Shown piece by piece: positions 1 to 10,916 of a DNA stretch of 64,000 nucleotides. Positions within the stretch are counted from its first letter, which is position 1. Each line of letters opens with the position of its first letter. The position numbers and the translations under genes are program-made. Source of the DNA: Psococerastis gibbosa (Eukaryota; Arthropoda; Insecta; Psocodea; Psocidae); the NCBI GenBank assembly GCA_963971405.1, contig OZ020490.1, positions 6,124,874 through 6,188,873 on the forward strand, read 5' to 3'. The notes beneath the pieces are model-generated. The model did no database searches. It was given only the letters and a program-made list of their open reading frames with translations, and had not been told where the DNA came from.

Positions 1-125
1 AGACAGACAGACATTTCGTAAAAAAAACTTTTTTGGGTTCCTGGGACCTCAAAACGTGTAAATCCGTTGAAATCTCGGAATCGAAAATTTCGACCATCAC
101 AAAGCTTTCCTTATAGACTACGTAT
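1..125 (-). mobile_element. Helentron-like element (HINE), 5' fragment
   Basis: AGACAGACAGACATTTCGTA, AAATTTCGACCATCACAAAG and ACGTATAAATTGGAAAGCAA are the reverse complement of the 5' end of the family seen in full at 2509. It is cut by the window edge. Confidence 0.75.
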
Positions 126-589
126 AAATTGGAAAGCAATAAAAAACACGCTGTATAGATATTTTTCATCAGTGACCTGCAGGGATTGTTCCTGATAATA
201 CCCCAGGCAATAATTTGGAGAATCGAGAGAGAGTGGAAATATTTCCGAGAAATAAAGTGAATTAATATTAACTTGTTGCGTTATCCCTTTAACAAAGTTT
301 AAAGAGTTTTTAAGATTTTTCACGGTCCCTTTTGAATTTTAATTAGCGTTCTGACCGGGTTTTGCCCTTTCAACATTTTGCTCCCTTTATAATATTATTT
401 TACACGTTCTTGCTCAATTGTGGTACTGTATATTTTCTATAACGTTGTATGTAGGTTACCATGTTTGATATTATAATTAAAAGTGGTTCCGGGGTAACTT
501 TAAATTCTATTTTACATGGAACAATATAAATTCCGGGCTGATGAACCGTCGTCAATCTGAAAGCGGACTGTACTTCCTAACGTTTCGTT
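126..589. other. No gene or clear repeat seen
   Basis: AT-rich sequence without a convincing frame or repeat match. Confidence 0.5.
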
Positions 590-700
590 AACACCCACTG
601 CCGAAGCGTCGACCCTCTCCCCTGACAATGGGCTTTGATCTAATTGTTCGATGACTGTGAGGCGTGGCTCTATTGACTAGTATAACACAGCAGGCAATGT
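590..700 (-). repeat. SINE-B body fragment
   Basis: CCCTGACAATGGGCTTTGAT, TAATTGTTCGATGACTGTGA and GGCTCTATTGACTA are the reverse complement of the SINE-B body. Confidence 0.65.
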
Positions 701-1271
701 AAGGTCAACTAACTCTAATTCCGAATTCTAAGGTTTAGTCAACTACCTCTTTGTTAAATAATATTACACCATTGTCATTAACCTTTAGCAATAGGTTTCG
801 TTAACATCTGGTGTCGCCGTCTTCAGTGGCAGGCCTACTAATTAGATTTTCTAAGAATATATCTCGTAGGCTTAGTATAGCTAGTAGTAGACGAAACGCA
901 AGGAAGTAATATTTTCCTCATCAATTTAAGTTTGATAGTTAAAGAAGGGGTGACATGACTTTGGAAAGTGACGTCATTTGAGATGCCGTAGAGTAGCCAC
1001 TGTAGTAGAGTTGTAAGTATTAGCATTGGTATAGTATGAGGAATGTGACGTAATTTTCTTGTCACCCATGTGTATTGGCACTTGTAATCCACAGCTAAAA
1101 ACGCCAACCTCTCTTTTGCCTATATCTTTTTTAATACTGTATTTACGATTTGCCACGTTTAATATAAAAAAAAAACAATTGGAACATTCAGATTCACTCG
1201 ACCGACGCATTTTGATTTTCAGGTCAATAAATTACCTTTGTCCGAAAGTTGTTTTCAACGCCTGCTTTCTG
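701..1271. other. No gene seen
   Basis: Short overlapping frames on both strands only. ATATAAAAAAAAAACAATTG at ~1160 is an A-rich tract. Confidence 0.45.
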
Positions 1272-1612
1272 CATTTCTGCTTTAAGCAACCCTGTCAGCA
1301 TGGCAGAAGCAGCGAGTCTGTTTATTAACTTGAGGCACCCTAAGGGCAGACTCCTTCACCTCGGAGAGAAGGGGAGTTGACTGACAGGGTGGACCTCCTG
1401 ATTGTAGTGGATTCCACACCACTTGGGGAACATGGTAAAGTCACACGATTAAATCGAAGGTGACCAGGACTCGATACGCGCATAGACTGACTGGTATAGT
1501 CTCAGCGTGTTATCATGTCCCACCATGTTCCCCTGCCAACGCTGTGCACACTACCAAGTTTGCTGCATTTTGAAACATGCTCTGCTCTCATGGATTCAAC
1601 AAGGTAAGACCG
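1272..1612 (+). repeat. LINE-X 3' tail copy
   Basis: Shares AACCCTGTCAGC, TAACTTGAGGCACCCTAAGG, GACAGGGTGGACCTCCTGAT and the ending TGGATTCAACAAGGTAAG with the copy at 24530. A poly(T) run follows at about 1632-1657. Confidence 0.8.
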
Positions 1613-1659
1613 TTGACTTATTATTGTTACAAGTTTTTTTTTTTTTTTTTTTTTTTTAA

Positions 1660-2508
1660 TTGGGGTACAGGTGTTACCTGTCTGCACTTAAGCCTATTGG
1701 CCTATTGTGCCCCCTACAACAAAGTATCTACATCACTTCTACATCACTTTCTCGAGGCCTATCTCCCTCAGGAGACCCAGGATCTTGAGGGGATTCAGAA
1801 GTGGTAGGTCTTTTACATGTAACTGCAAGCTTTCCGAGCATACTGCTCTTCTTCGTGCGATTGCATCGCATCGCAGATCCTCCGCACATTCATTGCAGAA
1901 TCTGCAAGACTATAGTTGTCTCCCCAAGAGATTCTGTTACAAGCTTGCAACTTAGTATAATACATCATGATGAATGAATGAATGAATCATGTATTTCCAA
2001 TTTCTACAAGACCATCTACAGTACAAAAAAGAACAGTTTTGCACAACAGACTCACTTTTTAGCTGCAAAGTTTAAGTCGGATTTACAGCGTTTTTATTTA
2101 TATAATTTTATTATATTCTTCTTCAAAAAGACTAATTGCATAGAAGCAATTGAATAAAATTCTTTGCGCCAAACTCGAGACGGGTATTCCTTATAAAAAG
2201 CATAGGCCTATCCCCAAAGGGAAAAAAGGCAAAGTATTGGAACCGACCTCACTCAATAATGAAAGAATTTACAGAATTTAACAATAACGAAATATTTTAA
2301 AATGGAATTTTAATAGTAAAGTTTGATTTATGAAAAGACTTACAAAGGAATTTTTTACTTCATTATCTCACTCCTGTGATAGCCTTATTTTGTTGGACTA
2401 CAATACATCGCAGTAAGCTTTGATGTTCAAATTTTATATTTTAGCCTATATTTTATATTATTTAACGAAGGGTTAGTTATAGACTTGAAAGAATGAGTAG
2501 GTAATTTT
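1660..2508. other. No gene seen
   Basis: Contains GAATGAATGAATGAATC at 1973-1988. The rest is AT-rich and not assigned. Confidence 0.45.
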
Positions 2509-3371
2509 TGCTTTCCAATTTATACGTAGTACCTATAAGGAAATGTGATGATCGAAATTTTCGATTCCGAGATTTCAACGGATTTACACGTTTAGAGGTC
2601 CCAGGAACCAAAAAAGTCTGTCTGTCTGTCTGTCTGTTTGTCTGCCTGTCTTTCTGTTCATCGATTTCCGGGTAAACTACTCAGTCGATTTTGATGAAAT
2701 TTAGCATGTAGGTTCAAAAAACCATAGCTCGGGACCATTTCTCAAAATCTCTGACAAAACCTTGATAGTTTGCTTCTGGGGGTAAAAAAATAAAAAATAA
2801 CTAAATTTTAATGAAAAATGACTAAAAAATCATTTTTCTGCGAAACCTTTCTATCGATGATTTCTACCTTCAGACATGTTTTAGGTGTTAAATTGAGTAA
2901 CGAAACCGGACAGGTTGCTTTCCCAAAAAACTATTTGGTTTTGTGCAAAAAGTTTTTTTTGAAAGAATGATAGAAAATTCACGTTCAAATGCATTGCGTA
3001 CCCTGCCATTATTACTGTGTGGTAATGTGTTGGTCTGACCGGTCTAGAATATGCAATGCCATCGATTAATTCAGTGCTTTGGGATTGGTGATATTCTAGG
3101 CGATTGCCGGAGGAGTACCTTGGGTTCCGGACCCCCCTTCCCAAATGGTTACAGCGTACACTAGATAGAATGGAGTTTTAAAGGTTTTTAAATTTATTGG
3201 GGTTACCTTACCTCTAGTGACGTCAGGTGAACACCCCCCCCCCCCCCCCCGAGATATCCGAAATGAAACCTGAAACCATAGGAAAATTATTTACCATGAA
3301 ATTACTTATTTTCCCTATCTACTAATTGATAAATTGGAAAGCATGTTCGAGTAAACTCGGACCGGTTCTTT
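2509..3371 (+). mobile_element. Helentron-like non-autonomous element (HINE), full copy
   Basis: Starts TTGCTTTCCAATTTATACG and ends near ATAAATTGGAAAGCA plus GTTCGAGTAAACTCGGAC and CGGTTCTTT. The two 15-bp pieces are inverted copies (sub-terminal inverted repeats), TCTG microsatellite units follow the 5' part (2616-2640), and a 7-bp stem with TAAA loop lies near the 3' end. This anatomy is that of Helentron-associated elements such as DINE-1. No coding capacity. It sits inside repeat R2, which starts right after it. Confidence 0.72.
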
Positions 3372-3515
3372 GTATTGTTTCCGTATCAATATTTGGTCAT
3401 TGGCAAACTGGTATACGTTCTCGATGTCAACCTACATCGGCTACAAGCGATAATGGACAAGCTGAGACAAGCTTACCAGACGAAAGCATTACTTAACCAA
3501 CCAGTACAGTTAAAC
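3372..3515 (+). repeat. Repeat R2 fragment
   Basis: TGTATTGTTTCCGTATCAAT, TCATTGGCAAACTGGTATAC, GATGTCAACCTACATCGGCT, GACAAGCTGAGACAAGC. It follows a HINE that truncates or splits it. Confidence 0.75.
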
Positions 3516-3539
3516 TTCTCTACTCATGATAAACTTACA

Positions 3540-3690
3540 CTGGCTGCTGTGCTAATAGTCGTTAGAAGCAGGGGCCTCACAGTCATCGAACAATTAAGGC
3601 AAAGCCCATTATCAGGGGGAGGGAGCGACGTTTCGGGAGAGGGTGCTACTCCCATCCTAAGTCCCGAGAAGGACTGATGGTTTAGTCCTG
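3540..3690 (+). repeat. SINE-B body fragment
   Basis: CAGTCATCGAACAATTAAGG, AGCCCATTATCAGG, GGTGCTACTCCCATCCTAAG and GAGAAGGACTGATGG match the SINE-B body. Confidence 0.7.
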
Positions 3691-3734
3691 ATAAGGAACT
3701 CAACGGCATAAGGATGCAGAAGGCAACGGGAAAC

Positions 3735-3837
3735 CACTGCAATACAAAACTCTAGTATAGTCACCATGACTACAACTGCCATTATAATTGCCAATCTTCA
3801 ATAGAAGAGGCATTAGAAGAGGAAGAAGAGGGGAGGA
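3735..3837 (+). repeat. Repeat R5 3' fragment
   Basis: CACCATGACTACAACTGCCA, ATAATTGCCAATCTTCAATA and AGAAGAGGCATTAGAAGAGG match the end of R5, followed by GAAGAAGAGG. Confidence 0.62.
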
Positions 3838-4155
3838 GCCAGGAATTTAAAATATCAGAAATCATGATATGAGAATCCGTGGCGTACAGGTGAAGCTAAG
3901 TGAAAAGAGACTGAACTGTTGGGCGAAATGTACTACGTAGAGACGAAAACCACCTAGTCAAAAGAGTAAGGGGAGATACAAGGAAGAAGACCACCGGGGA
4001 GGCCGAAAGTTACCCTGAGAAGAAAGAACGCCGGAGATATGACAAGTTTGGGGCTCTCCACCGAGGACACACACAACAGGACTGTGTGGAAACGCTGCTG
4101 TCGTGCCGCCGTCCCTCCATGGGGATAAGGCGCAGTAAAAGTAAAAGTAAGCAGA
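3838..4155 (+). pseudogene. RTE-like LINE 3' end, decayed
   Basis: The frame from ~3870 resembles the C-terminus of the 29-kb LINE protein (EKRLNCWAK versus ERRLSWWGH) but has in-frame stops. The same ACGCTGCTGTCGTGCCG stretch and tail (GGCGCAGTAAAAGTAAAAGT) link the two copies. Confidence 0.75.
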
Positions 4156-4182
4156 AAAGGAATTTACAATTCTTTCCTCAAA

Positions 4183-4395
4183 AATAAATAAATATTGACT
4201 TTTTGTTCTATTACTAAGGCGACGTAGCGGAGTTGGGGCTCTCTCTTACACTCAACTACGAAGGCTAGGGACCACCTGCTTCCCATGCCCTCCAAAGCAT
4301 AGCCAGAAAAAGTGTGGGACTCGAAGTCTCGAACCAGCAACAGTTTGGGTGAAAGTCGGAATCTGTACCACTACTCTACATGTCCTGAAGTGATT
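4183..4395 (-). mobile_element. SINE-A (tRNA-derived) copy
   Basis: On the - strand: GTAGAGTAGTGGTACAGATT head, B-box-like GGTTCGAGACTTCGAGTCC region, CATGCCCTCC complement, body ending in TAGTAATAGAACAAAAAGTC and an (ATTT)n tail. It is a tRNA-derived SINE family with about ten copies here. Confidence 0.8.
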
Positions 4396-5052
4396 CAAAC
4401 TATTTTCTTTAAGCTTTTGTCAACTATAGACCACGATGTCCTCTGTAATACTGCATAGGCCGTATAGGCGGTATGTCTGGAAAAACTTGGAGACAGTAAT
4501 AAACTCCCAGCAAACGCCCTCTAAAATAGGCTATACCGAAGATGGATGATATAAAGTAAAATCCCGACTACGTACAGTAGCTGATGTTCCCTTTACAAAA
4601 GCTCGGGCCTTTTTCCCGCCTCTTGAAAAAAAATCTAACATCTAGTCAGAAAATCTCGTGGGACTAGAAATCGTGGCAGCAGATACACTACAGCCACTTC
4701 AGGGAGTCTCCAATGAGTTGTGCTAGAAAAATTGATTTCTTATGCTACCCTCTTTATATCACTTCACCACATCGACAGCGTCTTCTTCAACTTGGCTGCT
4801 TCCACTCTCTTGAACGAATAATGAAATTACAAGACAGATGTTTGGTGACAGCTTTCGGTTCATTTTGTATTTCCATAAAGACCAAGCTAAAAATGGTACG
4901 AACGACGTAGATTGTGTTATTTATGAATTGAGAGTCCATTGACACCCTGAAGGGGGTGCTGAAAAGATAAGAAATAAGAAGTAGGGTTATTAATTGAAGC
5001 ATACCTACAAACAGGCTAGCCTTAGCATAAAGCATAAGCTGGCCCCTATTAT
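4396..5052. other. No gene seen
   Basis: Unassigned sequence between two SINE-A copies; only short frames. Confidence 0.45.
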
Positions 5053-5275
5053 GTCAAGACATGTATAGAGTAGTGTTACAGACTCTGACTTTCCCCCGAA
5101 AGGTTGTTGGTTCGAGTCCCACACTGGCTACATTTTCTGGCTATGCTTCGGGGGGCATGTAAAGCAGGCGGTCCCGGGCCTTTCTAGTTGAGTGTAAGAG
5201 AGGGCTTTATAGGCCTAACTCCGCGAGGTTGGCTATGTAATAGAACAAGAAAAGTATTTATTTATTTATTAAGCG
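5053..5275 (+). mobile_element. SINE-A copy
   Basis: Sense copy: ATGTATAGAGTAGTGTTACA, B box GGTTCGAGTCC, GCTTCGGGGGGCATGTAAAG, GTGTAAGAGAGGGCTTTATA, then GTATTTATTTATTTATT tail. Confidence 0.82.
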
Positions 5276-5604
5276 GGAGATATCAATCGCCTGCAGGTTG
5301 TGCCCCACGCTAAAGATTGAACCATTGTTTAACATAAATTTAAGATAAGTTAAAGCCGAACGGTAGGAGGCCACTCATTTATACCTAGATACAGTACATA
5401 TAGACCTACCATTTCAATTTTATTTGAATTTTCGAGAAAGAGGGGAGGCAAAGATGTCCCAGCTTAAGGGACCCTTAGCGTATAAATCAAACAAACAGAA
5501 TTTCATTTCCCACTTCAGAAAGCAGTGGCGAAACTACAAATTTGGGGCGCCTGTGCAATGATTATAAATGCCCCCCCCCCCCTTCCGATGTAATCCTACA
5601 TTTT

Positions 5605-5760
5605 TAGGCGACTAATTAAGTAGGTTAGTGCTCATGCGAGAAACAGCTAGGGACGTAAATTAATACTTGTAATGAGTTATGACACGTCTCCAATCGCACG
5701 GTGCGTAGAGATTAGCCCAATTACCAGCACGCTACCACCTTCCCATCGAAGCCGATATTG
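5605..5760 (-). mobile_element. SINE-C copy, diverged
   Basis: On the - strand: CGATGGGAAGGTGGTAGCGT head with an A-box-like core, then GATTGGAGACGTGTCATAAC. Lies within the outer hAT element at 5523. Confidence 0.6.
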
Positions 5761-5826
5761 ACTAATGCCAATGTAGAGGGGGTAAAAATGTAACAAATAT
5801 TGAAACATTTGAAACCTACATCAACT

Positions 5827-6829
5827 CAGTGCCGGGACTGGCTATGGGGCCACTGGGGCCATGGCCCCAGGGCCCCCACAAAAAGCCACAAAACACAAAA
5901 TTTACAGTAGACATAGATTATAATACTAAAACAAACCATAAAGGCAAACACATCTTCCCATATTGACCAGTCTATGCTGTCACTGGATAGTTGAAAGTTG
6001 AGAATTTAATAAATCTAGTATGGTTACATGAATATGTCTCCCTCAGTAAATTGTATAAGCTTTTCTGCTGTTAAAATCGTAAAACTCCACTATTTTGGGC
6101 CTATTTTTTCAAAAAATTCCTCCGGGGGAGACCCCCGGGCCCCACCGTTTGCAGCTACATGAATATGCATTTCTGCTGTAAAACCATACTGTTTTTCACT
6201 TACATTTTCAAATTCTTCCCCGGGGGGAAACCTCCGGGCCCGCCTCTTTGGGCTAAATGAGATATTATTTTTATGAACAAGCATTACTTTGTAAGCTTTA
6301 TCAAATCTATACTTTACTGCTGTTAAAATGCTTAAAACCCCACTATTTTGCACTTTTATCTTCAAATTTTCCCCCCGGGGGAGAACCCCGGGCCCCCCTC
6401 TTCGGGTGAAATGCAATATTATTTCTATACAATCTGAACCGTCGTAATATTAACATTACGATTTAGTCCGCATACCCGCAAAATATAAGCCTGTGTTCGC
6501 ACCGCAGCTAAATCGGCCAATAAATTGACGTTTGTTGTGTCCATACTATCATATACTCATATACGAGTAACACCATAACCTCTAAAAAATACACTAGATA
6601 CAATTGAATTATCAAGAAAAAAATATACACTAGATAGGATTACAATCGCCACAGCAATCCCGAAAAAAAATCATGGCTACGGGCTTGTCTGGCATCCAGA
6701 TTCCTCTCTCTTCATTTTATATTAAATTTATAGTCGAATATTCGTATTCGGTGTAAGACTTTTCTGCCCGAGAAAGGGCCCCCACACAATTACGGCCCCA
6801 GGGCCTCCACAGGGCCAAACCCGACACTG
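5827..6829. mobile_element. hAT-type element (inner), 1003 bp
   Basis: A perfect 8-bp duplication CATCAACT flanks it (5819-5826, 6830-6837). Ends are CAGTGCCGGGACTGGC and GCCAAACCCGACACTG. Internally, three imperfect sub-repeats each carry a CCCCGGGG-type GC palindrome (about 6119, 6220, 6370) next to AAAACCCCACTATTTTG-like sequence. No transposase frame. Confidence 0.88.
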
Positions 6830-6948
6830 CATCAACTTATATCTTTGCATCAGCATTTGTTTTTTTTTTTAAACCTTTTGTTGGTTGGTTTGGGGGCCTC
6901 TTGACGTGTACTGCACAGTCTCGTTCATAATATGTAGTTTCGCCACAG

Positions 6949-7360
6949 TCATAGAGCCCCCAAGAAAATTGATTTTTCATGCCGACGCTTAAACTCCCAC
7001 CAACAACCACATTCCTTCACTTCGGCATAAAAGTAGGTCGACAAGGGGAACCCAAGTACACTGCATCAAGGGCCTACTTGTAACATTCTGCTACTTCGCA
7101 CTTTGAAGAATTTGAAACGCGGGAGGAAAACGCGGGGAGGGGGGAGAATGAGCGTTTTTTGTCATTTTTCATATTCTTGAAAGCATTTTGCGGTAGATAT
7201 TTCGCAAGTTGTTTTCTCGGCTCATGAGAGACCGGGCATAATGTTTACAAGCCAATGTACCAAGGTTGTTGCTTATTACGGAGTTTGCACCAAAATGGAC
7301 TAATCCGATACAACTTGTGCAGTAGGTATAGAATACTGTCATGGAGAGGATAGTTATTTA
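6949..7360. other. No gene seen
   Basis: Unassigned sequence between hAT and HINE elements, with GGAGGGGGGAGAATG purines near 7136. Confidence 0.45.
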
Positions 7361-8211
7361 TTGCTTTCCAATTTATACGTAGTATAAGGAAAGCTTTGTG
7401 ATTGTCGAAATTTTTGATTCCGAGATTTCAACGGATTTACACGTTTTGAGGTCCCAGGAACCCAAAAAAGTGGTTTTTACGAAATGTCTGTCTGTCTGTC
7501 GCTCTGTCGCTCTGTCTGTGCGTCGATTTCCGGGCAAACTACACGGTCGATTTAAATGAAATTTGGCATGTAGGTTCACAAAGATCATACCTCGAGACTA
7601 TTTTTTTATTTGGGGGGGGGGGGGTTTATTTATATATGTATATTTTATTATATATAAAAACGGCTCCAACGATTTCTTATAAATTCACATATATTGTAGT
7701 CAACATTAATGTCAACAAAATGCGGTGGGTCATGTGCCCCAGTGCCCCTTGATAGTTTGCTTCTAGGGGTAAAAATAACAACTAAATTTTCATGAAAAAT
7801 GACTAAAAAATAATTTTTCTGTGATCTATCGATGATTTCTACCTTCAGATATGTTTCTAAGTGTTCAATGGAGTAACAAAACCAAACAGGTTGTTTTCCC
7901 AGAAAAATATTTGGTTCTGAATAAAAAATTCATTTTTGAAGAAATTACATTACAAATTTTTTAAACAAAATTAAAAAATACATTGCCTGCCCTGTCATTG
8001 TTACTACTGCTACAATATATTGGTCTGTTCGTTCCAGAATATGCAATTAAGTTTTAAGGGGTTTTTAATATATTGAGGGGACCGCCCCCCCCCCCCCCCG
8101 GAGGAATCCGAAATTTAACCATAGGGAAATTATTTACAATGAAAGGAACCATTATGTCCATCTACTACTTTATATACTTTATAAATTGGAGTAAACTCGG
8201 ACCGGTTCTTT
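7361..8211 (+). mobile_element. Helentron-like element, full-length copy
   Basis: Same 5' end, GTCTGTCTGTCGCTCTGTCG microsatellite and 3' end ACTCGGACCGGTTCTTT. The 3' sub-terminal repeat lacks about 12 bp, removing half of the stem-loop. G and C homopolymer runs lie at 7613 and 8086. Confidence 0.72.
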
Positions 8212-8214
8212 ATT

Positions 8215-8465
8215 TAAGGACTTTTTATGGACCCAGCAGGTCTACTTATAGTTTATACTTATTGGTACCTTGTCCAATGCCAAGGATTTCGGACATGATT
8301 TGTTTTTTTTCCGTCCAAATTTTTGGCCATTGGCAAACTGGTATACGTTCTCAATGTCAACCTACACCGGCTACAAGCGATAATGGACAAGCTGAGACAA
8401 GCTTACCATTCACGCAATGAAACAGGCGAAGGCATGACTTAACCAATTACAAATACGAGTCGTCA
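8215..8465 (+). repeat. Repeat R2 copy
   Basis: GACTTTTTATGGACCCAGC, GTCCAATGCCAAGGATTTCG, CAAACTGGTATACGTTCTCA, GCTTACCATTCACGCAATGA. It begins at the 3' end of a HINE. Confidence 0.75.
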
Positions 8466-8789
8466 TGGAGAGGAACTTATACAGATGACCCATCTGGCAT
8501 CTCTGGGAACTTTCCCAGAAATATGAAATATCAGCAAGAAAGTATAAAGTAAAATCGTCAAAATCAGGTAGTTCTGTCATTGTGCTAGTGCCTCAGTGAC
8601 AGTGTAGAAAGCTTTCTCTAAGAAGTTAGTAGCATTTCTCGCCTTGTAGGTGTGGGTGTGTGTGCAAAGGGTGGAAGAACTATATTATGATTCTAGCATC
8701 GGGTGTGTCTTAACCAGTTGAAGGCTACCAGCTTGTTTTTATGAGCATGGTACGAAGAAAATATACCATGACATAAAAAGTTGTTAATA

Positions 8790-8860
8790 AATTTTCCGGA
8801 AGTCGAACATTGGTCGCCGTCTCAATAGGTAGAAGAATCTCCCTAAAATTGTTTGTAGTA
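8790..8860. repeat. Half copy of the TAGGGAGATTC inverted-repeat element
   Basis: AATTTTCCGGAAGTCGAACA and TAGGTAGAAGAATCTCCCTA match the right arm of the 48150 element. Confidence 0.65.
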
Positions 8861-9324
8861 TTTGTGAATCCTGCCTTTAGTCTTTAATGGGGCTTCCGGT
8901 AATTGCATTATTGCATTATATTCTATATATTAAATGCTCCCAGTGTTGTGGGTACCGGCTGATATATTTTTTTATAACTATTAATACCGGTACTCGCTTT
9001 TAGTGGTAAATTTGACTTGCAAGGTGCGGCATACGATTATCGAAATCAAAAATCAAAACCTATTCCGTTTTCAAAATAGCAGGAAGATTAGTGAACCCCC
9101 CCCCCCCAAATCGAACGCCTTCACCATATTCCATATTATTTACGCCAATTACAGAAACTTGAGGCAGCAGTTAAGCACTGCTGAGACCACGCGGGCCTGC
9201 AATCTCAAAATTAATCCCTATTCATAAAATACATCGATGATTTGTTGGTTTGCGACCCAAAGCAATTTATAAACCAAAAACCAATACCCCAACCTCAAGC
9301 AGCTTTTCCGTAAGTCCTTGGGAT

Positions 9325-9564
9325 TTAAATTTGCCCGCCAAAATCCCATTCCAAGACGTAGGCACTGATGAGGCCCTTGCATTCCTCGCCTAAGAAGTTT
9401 TCCTCGGTTTCCACATTGGATATTGACAGAGCTGTTGGCTTATAAGCAAATGAGGGGTTAGTCTTCTTAATTTGACTGGTCAATGGGTCTCTCAGAGAGA
9501 GATGAGTGGTAGAGGTGAATGGCGCGAACCGGAAGCTGGGGCTTTGAATTAATTTAACCGCCAA
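9325..9564 (-). other. Unrecognised 79-codon frame
   Basis: Met-started frame with DPLTSQIKKTNPSFAYKPTA and ISNVETEENFLGEECKGLIS. It looks more protein-like than the surrounding DNA, but I know no matching family and see no exon partners. Poly-G and AT-rich DNA surround it. Confidence 0.25.
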
Positions 9565-9960
9565 TAATTCAAATTATTATCAGGATTTATTTGAATACGG
9601 AGTCTTGGGGGTTTCCTATATAATACTTGGGGGAGGGGGCGGTTGGATTCCAAGGATGGTATTGCGATTTAGTAAAAGGCGGTTGCTGAATATTTTAAGA
9701 TGTAATTTTCTGAAGTAGTTTGCCCTTAATCTTGATGGACTCAAGATATTTTTCAACGCCTTAGCTCCCGGCGAGGAACTTCATTGCTGTTGTAATGGAA
9801 CATTCGGCAAACATTCCGAAAAGTCGTTATATACTGTATATAAGTTGTGTTCGTGGTATTAAACAGCGTGCCTTCTTCTCAAGCTATTTATTTCCTTAAC
9901 ACTTTAATTGATAAATACTGTACTTGTCCCTTATTAACTATATTTTTTAATTACTATTTA

Positions 9961-10344
9961 GGCGCCCATTCCATTGACCGGCTAGGGCTATTTCCAAAAA
10001 CAGTGACGTGGTAGCAGACATTCAAGACTTAGGTTGCGTTTCCACCGACCTCGCATTGCAGAATGCAAATGACACTGACGGAAATTAGAATTTTTCTTTT
10101 TATAGAAATCTATTAAAATGTTTGTACTTAACATTTCCCATGAAGCCATGTTTTAATATTAGTTTATTTGTTTGTGATTTTACTGTATGATCATTGATCA
10201 ATTTTAACTATGGCATAGAGGAAAATAAACATTTCCGTCAATTCTGCAATGCGAGGTCGGTGGAAACGCCACCTATGTCTTGAATGTCTGCTACCACGTC
10301 ACCGTTGTTGGAAATAGCCCTAGCCGGTCAATGGAATGGGCACC
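9961..10344. mobile_element. PIF/Harbinger-like MITE, long inverted arms
   Basis: Begins GGCGCCCATTCCATTGACCG, ends CAATGGAATGGGCACC, with TTA on both sides. Arms of about 110 bp share CTAGGGCTATTTCC, GACGTGGTAGCAGACATTCA and ACCGACCTCGCATTGCAGAA. The 3-bp TTA duplication and GG start are typical of PIF/Harbinger (Tourist-like) MITEs. No coding sequence. Confidence 0.82.
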
Positions 10345-10916
10345 TTAGAATTGACGGAAATGTTTATTTTCCTCTATGCCATAGTTAAAATTGATCAATG
10401 ATCATACAGTTAAATCACAAAACAAACAAACTAAAATTAAAAAATGGCGTCATGGGATATGTTAATTACAAACATTTTAATAGATTTCTATAAAAAGAAA
10501 AACGAACATTTCCGTCAATGTCATTTGCAATCTGCAATGCGAGGTCGGTGAAAACGCTACCTAAGTCTTGAATGTCTGCTACCACGTCACCGTTGTTGGA
10601 AATAGCCCTAGCCGGTCAATGGAATGGGCACCTTAGAATTGACGGAAATGTTTATTTTCCTCTATGCCATAGTTAAAATTGATCAATGATCATACAGTTA
10701 AATCACAAAACAAACTAAAATTAAAAAATGGCGTCATGGGATATGTTAATTACAAACATTTTAATAGATTTCTATAAAAAGAAAAACGAACATTTCCGTC
10801 AATGTCATTTGCAATCTGCAATGCGAGGTCGGTGGAAACGCTACCTAAGTCTTGAATGTCTGCTACCACGTCACCGTTGTTGGAAATAGCCCTAGCCGGT
10901 CAATGGAATGGGCGCC
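10345..10916. repeat. Tandem reiteration of the MITE 3' half (2 extra units)
   Basis: After the first element, the segment from GAATTGACGGAAATGTTTAT to GGTCAATGGAATGGGCACC is repeated at 10348 and 10636 with a spacing of 288 bp. It ends in GGGCGCC and TTA at 10917. The units are nearly identical. Confidence 0.85.

Larger units (their letters stand above)
5523..6948. mobile_element. hAT-type element (outer), non-autonomous
   Basis: Starts CAGTGGCGAAACTAC, ends GTAGTTTCGCCACAG. The flanking 8-mers TCAGAAAG and TCATAGAG agree at six of eight positions, as in an old hAT insertion. About 420 bp of its own sequence remain; the rest is a nested element (5827-6829). A SINE-C copy also lies inside (5605-5760). 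Confidence 0.75.
8466..9960. other. Mostly unassigned
   Basis: Holds the half MITE copy at 8790 and the weak 9325-9564 frame; nothing else recognised. Contains C- and G-runs at 9100 and 9630. Confidence 0.4.

Noticed and set aside
2509..3371. HINE family as a classical TIR transposon
   Set aside because: The inverted repeats are sub-terminal, the 3' end has a stem-loop after them, and I saw no target duplication; the Helentron-type reading fits better.
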